From an uncultured Alistipes sp. (GTDB taxonomy: Bacteria > Bacteroidota > Bacteroidia > Bacteroidales > Rikenellaceae): a DNA stretch of 64,000 nucleotides. Below are positions 17,482 through 27,479 of the stretch, piece by piece. Each line of letters starts with the position of its first letter. The stretch's first letter is position 1. The notes below the pieces were generated by a model. The model saw only the letters and a list, made by a program, of their open reading frames with translations, had not been told where the DNA came from and ran no database searches. The translations under genes were made by a program, and so were the position numbers. The DNA lies in assembly GCA_947177225.1 (NCBI GenBank), contig CAMWTS010000002.1:62001-126000 (forward strand), read 5' to 3'.

Positions 17482-19308
17482 TTATTGTGCATAATAGTCT
17501 ACGGCAGGCTCGTTCAAAATGGGAGCCTTGGTTACCACATCTGCCGGCAGGGCAATGGTAAGGTTACGCTCCGTGAGGACGATAGCCGCAGCACGGTTCG
17601 ACGTATCGACATCGGTACCCGTACCGACATCGGTGTATACCTCCGAGTCTACACGCGTATACCACTGACGACTGTAATACTCGTGGTTGGGCTTGTTCAT
17701 GGCCTCATACTGGTTGGCCTCCGTTGCATCGGGATAGTCCTGACCGTATTTCTCCCAGTTGAACACCCATACCTTGTCGCGATACATTCGGTTGATATAG
17801 TCCAGAGCGGCCTGCGTCGAGAGATAAGAGAGACGCTGTATGTCGAACCAGTTGATACCCTCGAATGCGAACTCCTTGCGGCGCTCCTTCAAAAGTTCGA
17901 GGTAGGTGAGCGACTCCACGGTATAACCTGCATCGGAATCACCGCCGCGGTTGAGCACGTCGTTAACATAACCCAGAGCCTCGGCATCGGTCAGCGAAGC
18001 GTTCAGATCACCCTTCAAGCATGCCTCGGCATAGACGAAGTAGATATCGGCCACGCGCAGCAGGTAGAGGTTGTTCGAACCGTCCTGCATGGTACCGATG
18101 TTGACACCGCCGTTCGAGTTGATGATATACTTCTTGATGTGAGCCAGACCCTCGTTGGGAGCCTCGGTCGTCAGATCCGACGACGAGTTGCGATATACGT
18201 AACCGCCCGAATAGTCGACCTCGCCCGTACCGTAGTAGTCCGATTCGCCTACGGCCAGCGTGGGATATACGTCACCAAGCTGCATGTAGGTCCAGCGACG
18301 GCGACCGTCGCGGGGGTGCTCGTCGAATGCCTCCTGCAACGACAGCGTAGGAGCCTTGCCGCCGCCCCAGCAGCTTACGCCGGTGATGACACCGTTGCGA
18401 CCCCACTCTACCGGACGGCTGTTACCGTAGCCGTAACCGCCGGTGATGCACTGTACGGCGATCAGGGTCTCCGACGTGTTCTCGGGAGCTATCTCGAACA
18501 GCTCAGAGAAGTTGGCATAGAGAGCCGGACCATTGGCGATGACATCTTTGGCATACGACTTGGCCAGCTCGAAGTAGTCATTGTCATCGTCGGCATATCC
18601 GCCGTTGTTCTTCTCATAGCATGCACGCGTCAGGCAGACCTTGGCCATAAGACCCTTTGCCGACCACTTGTTGACGCGACCGCCCTCGCTGTCCTGCTCG
18701 GGCAGAAGCTCGATGGCACGCTCCAAATCCTCGCAGATGAAGCGATAGAGCGAACGCTGCGTGGCCTTGGCCACATAGATATCCTGCACGTTGCCCGACG
18801 TTATCAGCGACTCGGCATCGATGATGATGGGCACCTCGTGCCAATACTCCGTGAGCATGTAGTATGCCAGAGCGCGGAACAGATAAGCCTCGCCCAAAGC
18901 GTGATCGATGACCGTCTCCGACACGCCGTTGGCGCGAGCCGGTTCGGGCATGTCGAGCATAACCGAGTTGGCATAAGAGATGACATTGTAGAGACCCTGC
19001 CAGCCCAGATTCGAATACTGGTTGTTGTCGGTCACAGTGTTGAGATAGAACTGTCCCTCGTCCGAATAGGTGTAGAACAGGTCGCCCGACATCATGTCAC
19101 CGCCCATGTACTGGAAACGGCTCGTAAAATCGAACCACACCGACGCATAGAGCGACGCAGTGTTGGCACGAACGGCCTCGGCACTGGTATAATAGTTCTC
19201 CTTAACCAGCGAATCCTGCGGATTTACCGTAAGGAACTGCTCGCAGCCCATCGTTGCCAGAGCTGCCGAGAGTGCTAATATTTTTATTGTATTTTTCATC
19301 TTTTTCAA
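17482..19308 (-). CDS. SusD/RagB family glycan-binding outer-membrane lipoprotein
   Basis: SusD-like protein of 608 residues forming the lid over the SusC transporter and binding incoming manno-oligosaccharides. Lipobox at Cys22 (LATMGCEQFL) followed by the typical start TVNPQDSLVKENYYTSAEAVRANTASLYA. TPR-like helices include EAYLFRALAYYMLTEYWHEVP, and the C-terminal half ends with the usual LLKERRKEFAFEGINWFDIQRL. It lies 12 bases after susC, the standard arrangement. Length is in the normal range, slightly long. Confidence 0.95.
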   Translation of the reverse strand: MKKMKNTIKILALSAALATMGCEQFLTVNPQDSLVKENYYTSAEAVRANTASLYASVWFDFTSRFQYMGGDMMSGDLFYTYSDEGQFYLNTVTDNNQYSNLGWQGLYNVISYANSVMLDMPEPARANGVSETVIDHALGEAYLFRALAYYMLTEYWHEVPIIIDAESLITSGNVQDIYVAKATQRSLYRFICEDLERAIELLPEQDSEGGRVNKWSAKGLMAKVCLTRACYEKNNGGYADDDNDYFELAKSYAKDVIANGPALYANFSELFEIAPENTSETLIAVQCITGGYGYGNSRPVEWGRNGVITGVSCWGGGKAPTLSLQEAFDEHPRDGRRRWTYMQLGDVYPTLAVGESDYYGTGEVDYSGGYVYRNSSSDLTTEAPNEGLAHIKKYIINSNGGVNIGTMQDGSNNLYLLRVADIYFVYAEACLKGDLNASLTDAEALGYVNDVLNRGGDSDAGYTVESLTYLELLKERRKEFAFEGINWFDIQRLSYLSTQAALDYINRMYRDKVWVFNWEKYGQDYPDATEANQYEAMNKPNHEYYSRQWYTRVDSEVYTDVGTGTDVDTSNRAAAIVLTERNLTIALPADVVTKAPILNEPAVDYYAQ

Positions 19309-19320
19309 ACAGGTTAAGGA

Positions 19321-22300
19321 TTAGAAACCGATATTCAAACCGACGATATACATGCGGGGCGTGGGATAACGTCCTATATCGTAGTTCTGCATGCCTGCCG
19401 ACTGGTTGAAGGCACCGATCTCGGGATCGTAACCCGAATAGTTGGTCCACGTGTAGAGGTTCTGCAACGTCACGTAGAGTTTGAGGCTCTGTATCGAGGC
19501 CTTCTGCAACCATGTCTTGGGGAAGTTGTAGGCCAGCGTTATGTTCTGTATGCGCAGGTAAGAACCGTCCTCCAACCAACGGTCGCTCATGCGGCGGTTG
19601 CCGTTGATGTCGTTCGGTGCGAAACGCGGAGCCACAGCCGAGCCGGGGTTGGCCAGATAGTCGTTGCCCAGGTCGTCGGTAGCGATCTGCGCGCGGTGAG
19701 CCATGCGTGCCGACTGGTTGTCCCATGTGCTGCTGAGCGACTCGACGCGGAAACGTGCGATATTGAGAATGTCGCCGCCCACAACGCCGTTAAGGCCGAT
19801 CGAAAGCTCCCAGCTCTTATACTGGAACGTATTGCTCCAACCATAGGTGAAGTCGGGGTTGGGATCGCCGATGATCGACTGGTCGGCAGCCGTGATCGAG
19901 CCGCTGTTGTCGAGATCCTTGAACTTGATATCGCCCACGTAGACACCGTTGATCTTGTTGTAGAGGTTGTGACCGGGGTTGTTACCGTCCTCGACCTGTA
20001 CGGCGTGCGAGAGCACGTCCTCCTCGTTCTGGAAGTAACCGTCGGTGGTGTAACCGTAGAATACGCCGATGGGCTGACCCACCTTTATCAGAGAAGCCGT
20101 CTTGAAGGCTGCACCAAAGTAGGTATCCACACCGTTGTATATCACCTGCGAGTCGTCGTTCAGGCCAAGCACCTTGTTGCGGTTGACCGAAACGATGATA
20201 TTCGAGTTCCATGAGAAGTCGGGACGCTCAACGGGAACCAGATTCAGAGCTATGTCGACACCGCGGTTGCGCACCTTACCGATGTTGGCATAGGGAGCCT
20301 GGATCTTGTTACCCATGTACGACGGAGTCGACACCTGCAACAGCAGATCCTTGGTATCCTTCTGGTATACGTCGACCGACAGAGAAATGCGGTTGTTGAC
20401 AAAACCCATATCCAAACCTACGTTGTACTGCTCCGAAGCCTCCCATTTAAGATTGGCGTTCGAGATGTTCGAAGGAATATACGATGCGTTGGTGCCGGGG
20501 AACGGAGAGAGCATCGTAGACATGGTCGAACCGTATTTGTAGGTTCCGATATTGTCGTTACCCACCAGACCGTAGCCCAGACGCAGCTTCAAGTTCGACA
20601 CGGCACGCGAATCGCGCAGGAACTGCTCGTTAGAGATACGCCATGCGAATGCGGCCGAGGGGAAGTAACCCCACTTGTTGCTCGGTCCGAACTTCGACGA
20701 TGCGTCGGCACGGAACGTAACGGTCAACAGATAACGCTCGTCGTAGTTGTAGTTGACACGTGCAAAGGCCGATGCCTTCGTGGTCTCGTCTTTCCAACCG
20801 TTGTTCGAGCCGAACACGCCGTCGCTCGTTATCACCTTGATGTCGTCGCTCGACAGACCCTGCTTGATGAGCTGAGTACCGTCCCACGCACTCTTCTGAG
20901 CCTCGAAACCGGCCATTACAGAGAGGTTGTGCTTCTCGGCAAAGGTCTTGTTGTAGGTGGCGTAGGCCTTCCAAATCCAGAACATCGAGTGATCCTTGCG
21001 GCTCATGATCTGGTTGATCTTGCTGGTAGAGGTACCGAAGTCGTAACGCGGCATGAAGCTGTCGTTCTTGTTGTCCGACATATCGAAACCGAACTCGGTG
21101 CGAATATTGAGTCCCTCGACGGGATCGATTTGCAGATAGAAGTTACCCATGGTACGGTTGCGCACCAGCGAGTTGGTCTGCGACTCGGCCTGCCACAAGG
21201 GGTTGTAGGCCGACGATGCGTAGACCGATGTGGGAGTGGCGAACTCGCCGTTGAAATCGTATACGGGCACCGAAGGCATCATCGAAAGAGCACCCATGAT
21301 AACACCGTCGTTACCGTCCTGACGGGTGATGGTCTCCTCGGTGTGGGTGAATGCGAGCGAACCGCCTGCACGCAGCCACTTGTTGATCTGGCCGTCACCG
21401 TTGAAGCGGGCATTGTAACGCTCGAAGCCCGAACCGAACACCGTACCGTCCTGCGACATGTAACCGCCCGAACCTGCGAACTGGAACTTGTCCGTACCGC
21501 CTGAGAACGACACCGAATGAGAGTGCGTAAGAGCTGTGCGGAAGATCTCGTCCTGCCAGTCGGTACCGTCACCCAGGATAGAGGGATCGAGCAGAGCGTC
21601 GTCGACCTCGATCGAGGGATACATGTCGGCTATCTCGCGCTGGAAGCGGGCATATTCGGGCAGATTCATCATATCGATTCTGGTTCCCTGCTGCTGCCAT
21701 GCCACATAACCGTCGTAGTTGAGCTTCATCGAGCCCTTCTCGCCGCGACGCGTAGTGATGATAACCACACCGTTGGCACCGGCCGAACCGTAGATGGCCG
21801 TTGCAGAGGCGTCTTTCAGCACGTCGAGCGAAACGATGTCCGATGGAGCGATTGTCGACAAGGGGTTGACCTTGGTCTGACCGCCGGTACCGCCCGCCCA
21901 GTCGAAACCGCCGATATCGTTACCGTCGCCCGAGAACGGAATACCGTCGATGACATACAACGGCTCGTTGGACGAGGTGATAGACGAGGCACCGCGCACA
22001 CGGATAGAGGCAGCACCGCCCGGAGCACCCGAGTTCTGCGTAACCTGCACACCGGCCACACGGCCCTGCAACATCTGGTCGGCATTGGTGATGGCCGAAG
22101 TCTTCAACTTGTCGGCCGAAATAGAGGCGATCGAACCGGTCAGATCGGAACGCTTCTGGGTACCGTAACCCACCACGACGATCTCCTCGATCGACTCGCT
22201 GTCCTCCGAAAGAGCCACATCGAGCTTGGTCACGCTCTTGTTGACCGCACGCTGCTCGCTCTTATAACCGAGGAACGAGAACACAAGCGTCGCATCGCTC

Positions 22301-22497
22301 GCCGAGCGCACCGTAATGGTGTACGTACCGTCGATGTTGGTCGATACACCGTTACTCGTACCCTGCTCACTGATGCTGACACCCGGCATGGGTTGTCCGT
22401 CGACAGCCGATGTCACCACACCGCTGACGCGATAACCCTGAGCCATTACAGTCACGCTCGTAAACAGCGCGACCATTAATAATGTAAATTTGTTCAT
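19321..22497 (-). CDS. SusC/RagA family TonB-dependent outer-membrane transporter
   Basis: Outer-membrane barrel of 1058 residues that imports oligosaccharides with TonB-ExbBD energy. It has a signal peptide (MNKFTLLMVALFTSVTVMAQ), a carboxypeptidase-regulatory-like domain (about 22-105), the TonB-box region EEIVVVGYGTQKRSDLTGS, a plug domain (about 120-235, with PLYVIDGIPF), and a 22-strand barrel ending in YIVGLNIGF. No N-terminal STN domain, so signalling through an anti-sigma factor is not expected. It is preceded by a 79-base gap after the esterase gene with no clear promoter, so it probably shares the operon transcript. Confidence 0.96.
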   Translation of the reverse strand: MNKFTLLMVALFTSVTVMAQGYRVSGVVTSAVDGQPMPGVSISEQGTSNGVSTNIDGTYTITVRSASDATLVFSFLGYKSEQRAVNKSVTKLDVALSEDSESIEEIVVVGYGTQKRSDLTGSIASISADKLKTSAITNADQMLQGRVAGVQVTQNSGAPGGAASIRVRGASSITSSNEPLYVIDGIPFSGDGNDIGGFDWAGGTGGQTKVNPLSTIAPSDIVSLDVLKDASATAIYGSAGANGVVIITTRRGEKGSMKLNYDGYVAWQQQGTRIDMMNLPEYARFQREIADMYPSIEVDDALLDPSILGDGTDWQDEIFRTALTHSHSVSFSGGTDKFQFAGSGGYMSQDGTVFGSGFERYNARFNGDGQINKWLRAGGSLAFTHTEETITRQDGNDGVIMGALSMMPSVPVYDFNGEFATPTSVYASSAYNPLWQAESQTNSLVRNRTMGNFYLQIDPVEGLNIRTEFGFDMSDNKNDSFMPRYDFGTSTSKINQIMSRKDHSMFWIWKAYATYNKTFAEKHNLSVMAGFEAQKSAWDGTQLIKQGLSSDDIKVITSDGVFGSNNGWKDETTKASAFARVNYNYDERYLLTVTFRADASSKFGPSNKWGYFPSAAFAWRISNEQFLRDSRAVSNLKLRLGYGLVGNDNIGTYKYGSTMSTMLSPFPGTNASYIPSNISNANLKWEASEQYNVGLDMGFVNNRISLSVDVYQKDTKDLLLQVSTPSYMGNKIQAPYANIGKVRNRGVDIALNLVPVERPDFSWNSNIIVSVNRNKVLGLNDDSQVIYNGVDTYFGAAFKTASLIKVGQPIGVFYGYTTDGYFQNEEDVLSHAVQVEDGNNPGHNLYNKINGVYVGDIKFKDLDNSGSITAADQSIIGDPNPDFTYGWSNTFQYKSWELSIGLNGVVGGDILNIARFRVESLSSTWDNQSARMAHRAQIATDDLGNDYLANPGSAVAPRFAPNDINGNRRMSDRWLEDGSYLRIQNITLAYNFPKTWLQKASIQSLKLYVTLQNLYTWTNYSGYDPEIGAFNQSAGMQNYDIGRYPTPRMYIVGLNIGF

Positions 22498-22576
22498 AGG
22501 TGTAATTTTAGTTAATTAGGATAAGTTTTTTCATATATCATCGTTATCGTTACACTTCAATGCTGCCGTCACCGTG

Positions 22577-23827
22577 TCAATGTGTCGTGTGTCGGTCGAA
22601 AAACTCCTCGCGAGCCTGCCACCACGATGGCTCCTGCTCGACGTTGTGGCCTCGGCGAGGGAACACGATCCAGCTCTTTTCGGTCGTTATATTGTTGTAC
22701 CCGGCGAAGTTGGTATGGGGAGGGCAGACGAAATCCTGCAAGCCGAAGCCCATCAGCACGGGGCACTCTATATATGGTGTAAAGTTCTTCACGTCGAAAT
22801 ACGAGAGCATATCGTACAACGCCTCATCGGTCATACCTGCCTGGGCGGCAGCGTCCTTCACCGGAGCCGCAGGCCAGTCGACCAGCGCAAAATAATCGGG
22901 ATAGTCCGACAGGAACGGCACGAACGGAGCCGCAGCAGCCACACGATCGTCGAGCGCGGCGGCAACCAGCGTCAATGCACCGCCCTGCGATCCGCCGTCG
23001 ATAAAGATGTTGCGCATGTCGGTTTTATCGCGGCTTGCCGCAAAGTCGATGGCACGCACAGCGTCCATGAAGGCACCGCGATAGTAGAACGTCGCCTTGT
23101 CGCCCATGCCGTAGCGAATCCAGTCGCCATAGGTATTGGTCGGTTTGTTGAGTCCCTGACCGCGATGCGACAGCACGAACTCGGCGACATCGCTTCGCGA
23201 ATCGGCATCGGGGCACCACGGCTCGGCGCCATAGCCCATATATGTCACTATGACGGGGAATTTACCCTTGGCGCGAGGCACGACATAGTAGCCGCGTATG
23301 GTCTCACCGCCCCACGAGCGCATCTCCACGTTGTATACATCGCGCAGTTTGCCCGATCGCGCACGATCTTTCACGAGCCGGTACTCCGGATCGACAGCTG
23401 CCAACTCATCGAGCGTCTGCTGCCAGAACGATCGGAAATCGGCCTTGGCATCGCTCGCCGAAACCACCTCGTCGGGACGAACGCCGAAGTTCCAGGCAAA
23501 GGCCTCCGTCTCATCGTCGATGAGCGTTGCGCGATAGAATCCCGACGGCAGATCGGCCATCGAGAAGCTAACCTGCTGCACCGCACCGGCCTCGACCGAA
23601 TAGCTCTGGCTCATACGGCACACGGCCGCACCTTTGTCGGTCGCGATGCACAGCGTCACCGCACCCGTAGCCGCATCTTCGCCGGCGTTGAGAATGACGT
23701 TGAAGAATACCTCGTCGTCATATATCCAGTTCTGCGTGCAAACCACTTCGACCGACTGCAAGCCGCGGCCGAATACGGCGCAAACGAACATCGATACGAA
23801 AACGGTCGTAGACAATAGTCGTTTCAT
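22577..23827 (-). CDS. CE7-family acetyl esterase (AXE1-like)
   Basis: Exported alpha/beta hydrolase of 416 residues that would remove acetyl groups from acetylated (gluco)mannan or oligosaccharides. A signal peptide (MKRLLSTTVFVSMFVCAVFG) and an N-terminal beta domain (about 22-120) precede the CE7 catalytic domain. This contains RGQG (222-225), the nucleophile S280 in GGSQGG, an Asp in FGLQDFVCPP and a His in RRGHNVEQ. Family CE7 acts on acetyl-xylan and cephalosporin C in characterised members; mannan as substrate is inferred from the neighbours. It lies 11 bases after the GH27 gene. Confidence 0.88.
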   Translation of the reverse strand: MKRLLSTTVFVSMFVCAVFGRGLQSVEVVCTQNWIYDDEVFFNVILNAGEDAATGAVTLCIATDKGAAVCRMSQSYSVEAGAVQQVSFSMADLPSGFYRATLIDDETEAFAWNFGVRPDEVVSASDAKADFRSFWQQTLDELAAVDPEYRLVKDRARSGKLRDVYNVEMRSWGGETIRGYYVVPRAKGKFPVIVTYMGYGAEPWCPDADSRSDVAEFVLSHRGQGLNKPTNTYGDWIRYGMGDKATFYYRGAFMDAVRAIDFAASRDKTDMRNIFIDGGSQGGALTLVAAALDDRVAAAAPFVPFLSDYPDYFALVDWPAAPVKDAAAQAGMTDEALYDMLSYFDVKNFTPYIECPVLMGFGLQDFVCPPHTNFAGYNNITTEKSWIVFPRRGHNVEQEPSWWQAREEFFDRHTTH

Positions 23828-23838
23828 CTCTCTATCAT

Positions 23839-25068
23839 TTATTTGGTTTTCGGCGACAGACGATAGAGCACCACATCGTGCGAGTCGACCACGACGCTCT
23901 TGGGCTTACGGGTCGTTCCTTCGGCCGATTTCTTGCCCTCTACCCACAGATTTTCGATATCGTATACCATGTTCGAGAAATCGGTCGAGAGTTGCGACAC
24001 CTCGTCGTCGGTCCAGTCGAATGCCGTCCAGTCTATGGTATACTCACGCGCCTCGCCGCCGCGATTGAGCAGGCAGAAAGCCCAGCAGCCCTGCTCCAAC
24101 GGTTTGATCCACACTTCCAGATCGCCGTCGCGCAGAAAACGATAACCCTGCACGCCCAGCGGATCCTGATCGATGGCTATCACGCGCTTGTTGAGCAGTA
24201 TCTCCAAAGTCTGATCGCTCACCGTGCGCACGTCGTTACCCAATATCAGCGGAGCCGACAACATGCACCACATGGTGAAATGGGCGCGATCCTCCGACTG
24301 CGTCATGCCGTTGCCCACCTCCAACATATCGGGATCGTTCCAGTGTCCCGGGCCGGCATAGCGGCGCAGACCGGCCGTCAGGTCGAGTATGTGCATCACG
24401 CTCAGCGCCTGCCACGTACCGTGCTGATAGATCTGATCGAACGAACACCATATATCGCCCGTGGTACGCCACGAATGCGCCACGTCGGCAGCCCACTCCC
24501 AGGGTTTGTCGGTACCCCACTCGCACATCGAGAAGAGTATGGGGCGACCTGCGGCGTAAAGCGCGTCGCGCATCAGGGTATACGCCCCGCGAGCATTGAT
24601 ATTTTCGGTCTCGCACCAGTCGTATTTAAGGTAGTCGACACCCCAGCGAGCATACTGCAACGCATCTTGATACTCGTGACCGAACGAGCCCAGACGACCG
24701 CCGCACGTGTGACGGCCTGCATCGGAGTAGATACCCAGCTTCAAACCGCGCTCGTGAACATAATCGGCCAGAGCCTTTATGCCTGAGGGGAAACGCTCGG
24801 CATCGCAGCGAATGAATCCGTCGGCATCGCGCTCGGCGGCATGCCAGCAATCGTCGAGGTTGATGTAGTCGTAACCGGCAGCGGCCAGCCCCGTCTCGAC
24901 CATGGCATCGGCTATCTCGCGGATCAGCTCCTCGTTGATCTCGCAAGCGAACTTGTTCCACGAGTTCCAGCCCATTTGCGGGGTGAGGGCTATTCCCTCG
25001 AATTTCTGCGCCTGCACCATGTTGCCGAGTCCGGCGGCAAGAGCAAGCATCACAATCAGTTTTTTCAT
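23839..25068 (-). CDS. Alpha-galactosidase, GH27
   Basis: Exported enzyme of 409 residues that should remove alpha-1,6-galactosyl branches from galactomannan. Signal peptide MKKLIVMLALAAGLGNMVQA, then the GH27 barrel starting LTPQMGWNSWNKFACEI. The nucleophile is D150 in YLKYDWC and the acid/base D205 in WRTTGDIW; the LDDCWH segment (71-76) and the Cys residues around the active site are as in the family. A C-terminal beta domain starts near residue 310. No lipobox, so a periplasmic site is likely. It is 13 bases after the GH5_2 gene. Confidence 0.95.
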   Translation of the reverse strand: MKKLIVMLALAAGLGNMVQAQKFEGIALTPQMGWNSWNKFACEINEELIREIADAMVETGLAAAGYDYINLDDCWHAAERDADGFIRCDAERFPSGIKALADYVHERGLKLGIYSDAGRHTCGGRLGSFGHEYQDALQYARWGVDYLKYDWCETENINARGAYTLMRDALYAAGRPILFSMCEWGTDKPWEWAADVAHSWRTTGDIWCSFDQIYQHGTWQALSVMHILDLTAGLRRYAGPGHWNDPDMLEVGNGMTQSEDRAHFTMWCMLSAPLILGNDVRTVSDQTLEILLNKRVIAIDQDPLGVQGYRFLRDGDLEVWIKPLEQGCWAFCLLNRGGEAREYTIDWTAFDWTDDEVSQLSTDFSNMVYDIENLWVEGKKSAEGTTRKPKSVVVDSHDVVLYRLSPKTK

Positions 25069-25081
25069 ATGTCAGATACGT

Positions 25082-26050
25082 TTATTTTGCATTGTTGATC
25101 TCCTTCTCACGTTTGAGTGAGCTGATAACCAGCAGCGACCAGTCTTTAAGGTCGTCCATAGACCACTGCCCGTAGGCCGGTGCTCCGTGACGCAGCATCG
25201 AGCATGTCTCCACCTTGTCGGAGAGCGACCATGCAATCCAGCCTATCGAGTGCTGCCGCGCCCAGTCGACCCAGCGTCCCCACCACTCGTAGTTGATAAC
25301 GCCGCCACCCAGATGATCCATCGCTCCGCACTCGGATATTATCATCGGCAGTCCTTTCGACAGAGCATAGTCGCAACGGTCCATATTGGCCTGACGGTGG
25401 GTATCGGCATAGAAGTGAAACGAATAGACAAGGTTGTCGAAGCCTTCGATCGGCGAATCGGCCACGATGTCGACGTCCTGATCCCAGTGCGGACAACCCA
25501 CGATAATCAGGTTGTCGGGATCGATCTCGCGTATGGCCGCAATCACCTCCACGGCATAGGTCTTCACCTCGTCCCAAGTATCGTATTCGGGTTCGTTATA
25601 GATCTCGTAGATCAGATTGGGCAGATGACCGTACTCCGAAGCCACCGTGCGGAAGAACTCCACGGCCTCGGCGGTGCGTATGTGATGACAGTGCCAGTCT
25701 GCCACGACGTAGCAATCCTCCGCTACGGCGGCATCGACAGCCGAACGCAGAGCACGCATGGCACGCTGCGGATCGGCATCGTAGCAGTTCTCCAACTCCA
25801 CGCCTATGGCGGCGCGGATTACGTCTGCTCCCCACGTGCGGTGCAGCGTAGATATCACCTCACGATTGTAGTATTTGTCGGCGAAGTGGTGCCACGCCAG
25901 CGACACTCCGTGCAATGCGCGCAGCTCACCGCTCTGAGCCCCTACCACAACGCTCCCGCGCACAGCCAGCGGCTCGACGGCCGAAAGCGGCGCAATGCCG
26001 GCCGCAGCGGCGACCAGCATCGTACACATATATATAACAACTCGTTTCAT
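25082..26050 (-). CDS. GH5 subfamily 2-type endoglucanase
   Basis: Exported single-domain enzyme of 322 residues. Signal peptide (MKRVVIYMCTMLVAAAAGIAPLSAV) then a GH5 barrel whose segments (VRGSVVVG, LHGVSLAWHHF, VIRAAIGVE, VADWHCH, GCPHWDQDVD) match subfamily GH5_2 cellulases. The acid/base is E153 in YNEPEYD and the nucleophile E240 in ISECG. In this locus it would cut beta-1,4-glucosyl or mixed linkages in glucomannan, an inference. It lacks carbohydrate-binding modules. It is only four bases from the GH5_7 gene, so co-translation is likely. Confidence 0.88.
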   Translation of the reverse strand: MKRVVIYMCTMLVAAAAGIAPLSAVEPLAVRGSVVVGAQSGELRALHGVSLAWHHFADKYYNREVISTLHRTWGADVIRAAIGVELENCYDADPQRAMRALRSAVDAAVAEDCYVVADWHCHHIRTAEAVEFFRTVASEYGHLPNLIYEIYNEPEYDTWDEVKTYAVEVIAAIREIDPDNLIIVGCPHWDQDVDIVADSPIEGFDNLVYSFHFYADTHRQANMDRCDYALSKGLPMIISECGAMDHLGGGVINYEWWGRWVDWARQHSIGWIAWSLSDKVETCSMLRHGAPAYGQWSMDDLKDWSLLVISSLKREKEINNAK

Positions 26051-26054
26051 ATCT

Positions 26055-27359
26055 CTACCGGTTTATTGCGTTCAGTCTGCTGTTGGATTCGGCGATGACG
26101 GCAATGGTCGATTCATCGGCCGAGAATACCGAATTGAGTCCCTGCTCCTCCTGGGCAGGATCGCACATGTAATCGTCTCCGCGCTGCCAGAAGATGTGAT
26201 CCGACGGCGGTACAGCCCTGCCGCCCCAGCCCCAGAAGTTGCAGCCGGCAAGCACGCCGCCCTCGGAAGCTGCTTGCCCGACAAGCGAGAATACATATTT
26301 ATAATAGGAGTCGCGACAATCGACGCTCGTCGAGAGATCGAAGCCCATGCCGTCGCGCGGGAAACCGAACTCCTCGACTACGACCGGCTTGCCCAGCCGC
26401 TCGCCCATCGCCTCATGCTTGACGATATAGGCCTTCGTCAGAGCCTTGGCCTCTTCGAGCCGGCCGGCCATATCCTCGGCCGAGATCCAGCCCCAGTTGT
26501 ATGGCCATACATGACAGTTGATATACGATATTTCGGGCGTAGAGTGTATACGCTCGCACAACGCAGCATCTTGTTCGCAGCCGTGTTTGCCCTCCGAACC
26601 GGTCGAGATCATATGGTTGGGATCCAGTTCGCGGATAAGGCGCGCAGTCGAGGCTATCCATTCGGCAAAAGCCTCCTTGTTGTCATCGGAGAAGGCGCGC
26701 GGTTCGTTGCCGATCTGCCATGAGAAGATGGCCGGATCGTCGACATACTTCGCACCCGTATAACGATTGGTGCGCGAGATGATGAAACGCACGTGATTTT
26801 CAAAGAGTCGCTGAGCCTCGTCCGAGCGCATAAACTCCTCGACATAGGCCATATATGCCGGCCAGCCGTCGACGCTCGGCACAGGAGCCTTGTCGCCGCG
26901 TGCCCACGCCAGATACTGCGAATAACCGCCGCTCCACTCCCACGAGTTGTTGAGATAGAGAACCGCCGTCATGCCGCGACGCCCCAGCTCGGCCATGAAA
27001 TAATCCAATCCGTCAAGCAAAGCGTCGTCATACTCGCCCGGAGCTACCTGCAATGTAGGCTCCACCTTCGAGGGTACGCCGCACAAGCCGTCGGCACCCA
27101 CCAGCACACGTAGATTGTCGATGCCGGCAGCCTGCATGTCGTCGAGCTCGGCAGAAAGACGCTCGCGGTTGCCGCCTTCGCCCTGCGAAGCGAGAATGGG
27201 TCCGTACCAGAAATTGGTACCGATGAAATAATAGGGCTTGCCGCAGCGAATGAATTGTCCGCGCTCGACGCCGACAAAGCCTCCGGCACCGCTATCTTGG
27301 GGGGGGGTTGAGCAGCCGATCGTCAACGCAACAGCCACGATCGCAAACAGATGTTTCAA
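26055..27359 (-). CDS. Beta-mannanase lipoprotein, GH5 subfamily 7
   Basis: First gene of the mannan operon; 434 residues. The signal peptide ends in lipobox LTIGC (Cys16). The catalytic domain starts near FVGVERGQFIRCGKPYYFIGTNFWYG, a GH5_7 hallmark. The acid/base is E219 in WQIGNEPR and the nucleophile E330 in VVVEEFGFPRD. It should attack beta-1,4-mannan or oligomers at the membrane surface. Codons 17-21, directly after the lipobox Cys, contain nine consecutive C (27299-27307), a mononucleotide tract open to slippage; a one-base change would frameshift everything after the anchor. A -7 box lies at 27472-27479. Confidence 0.93.
   Translation of the reverse strand: MKHLFAIVAVALTIGCSTPPQDSGAGGFVGVERGQFIRCGKPYYFIGTNFWYGPILASQGEGGNRERLSAELDDMQAAGIDNLRVLVGADGLCGVPSKVEPTLQVAPGEYDDALLDGLDYFMAELGRRGMTAVLYLNNSWEWSGGYSQYLAWARGDKAPVPSVDGWPAYMAYVEEFMRSDEAQRLFENHVRFIISRTNRYTGAKYVDDPAIFSWQIGNEPRAFSDDNKEAFAEWIASTARLIRELDPNHMISTGSEGKHGCEQDAALCERIHSTPEISYINCHVWPYNWGWISAEDMAGRLEEAKALTKAYIVKHEAMGERLGKPVVVEEFGFPRDGMGFDLSTSVDCRDSYYKYVFSLVGQAASEGGVLAGCNFWGWGGRAVPPSDHIFWQRGDDYMCDPAQEEQGLNSVFSADESTIAVIAESNSRLNAINR
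27299..27307 (-). repeat. Nine-base poly-C tract in the GH5_7 coding sequence
   Basis: Plus strand shows nine G. It encodes Thr-Pro-Pro and part of Gln just after the lipoprotein Cys. Such tracts can change length by slipped-strand mispairing. Confidence 0.9.
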
Positions 27360-27387
27360 AGTATCGTTAGTTTTAGGTTCAACTTAT

Positions 27388-27453
27388 CGCATCTTTTCCC
27401 GCCTCGGCACGACTCAAACATGCTCGGCCATGCACTCGGCTTATAGAAAAGTG
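27388..27453. repeat. D-family palindromic repeat, degenerate copy (D1)
   Basis: Shares CTTTTCCCGCCTCGGCA and CTCGGCTTAT with better copies at 45811-45872 and 41921-41985, but the hairpin pairing is poor. It would lie in the untranslated leader of the GH5_7 operon if the -7 box at 27472-27479 is used. Confidence 0.55.
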
Positions 27454-27471
27454 TCAGGTTGTTTGTTGATG

Positions 27472-27479
27472 CAAATTTA
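27472..27479 (-). promoter_or_regulatory. Candidate -7 box for the 12-gene mannan operon
   Basis: The minus strand reads TAAATTTG, matching TAnnTTTG. No TTTG is found at the right distance upstream, which fits a promoter that needs an activator such as the adjacent AraC-type protein. It predicts a leader of about 105 bases containing repeat D1. The rest of 27454-27660 is AT-rich and has no gene. Confidence 0.45.
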
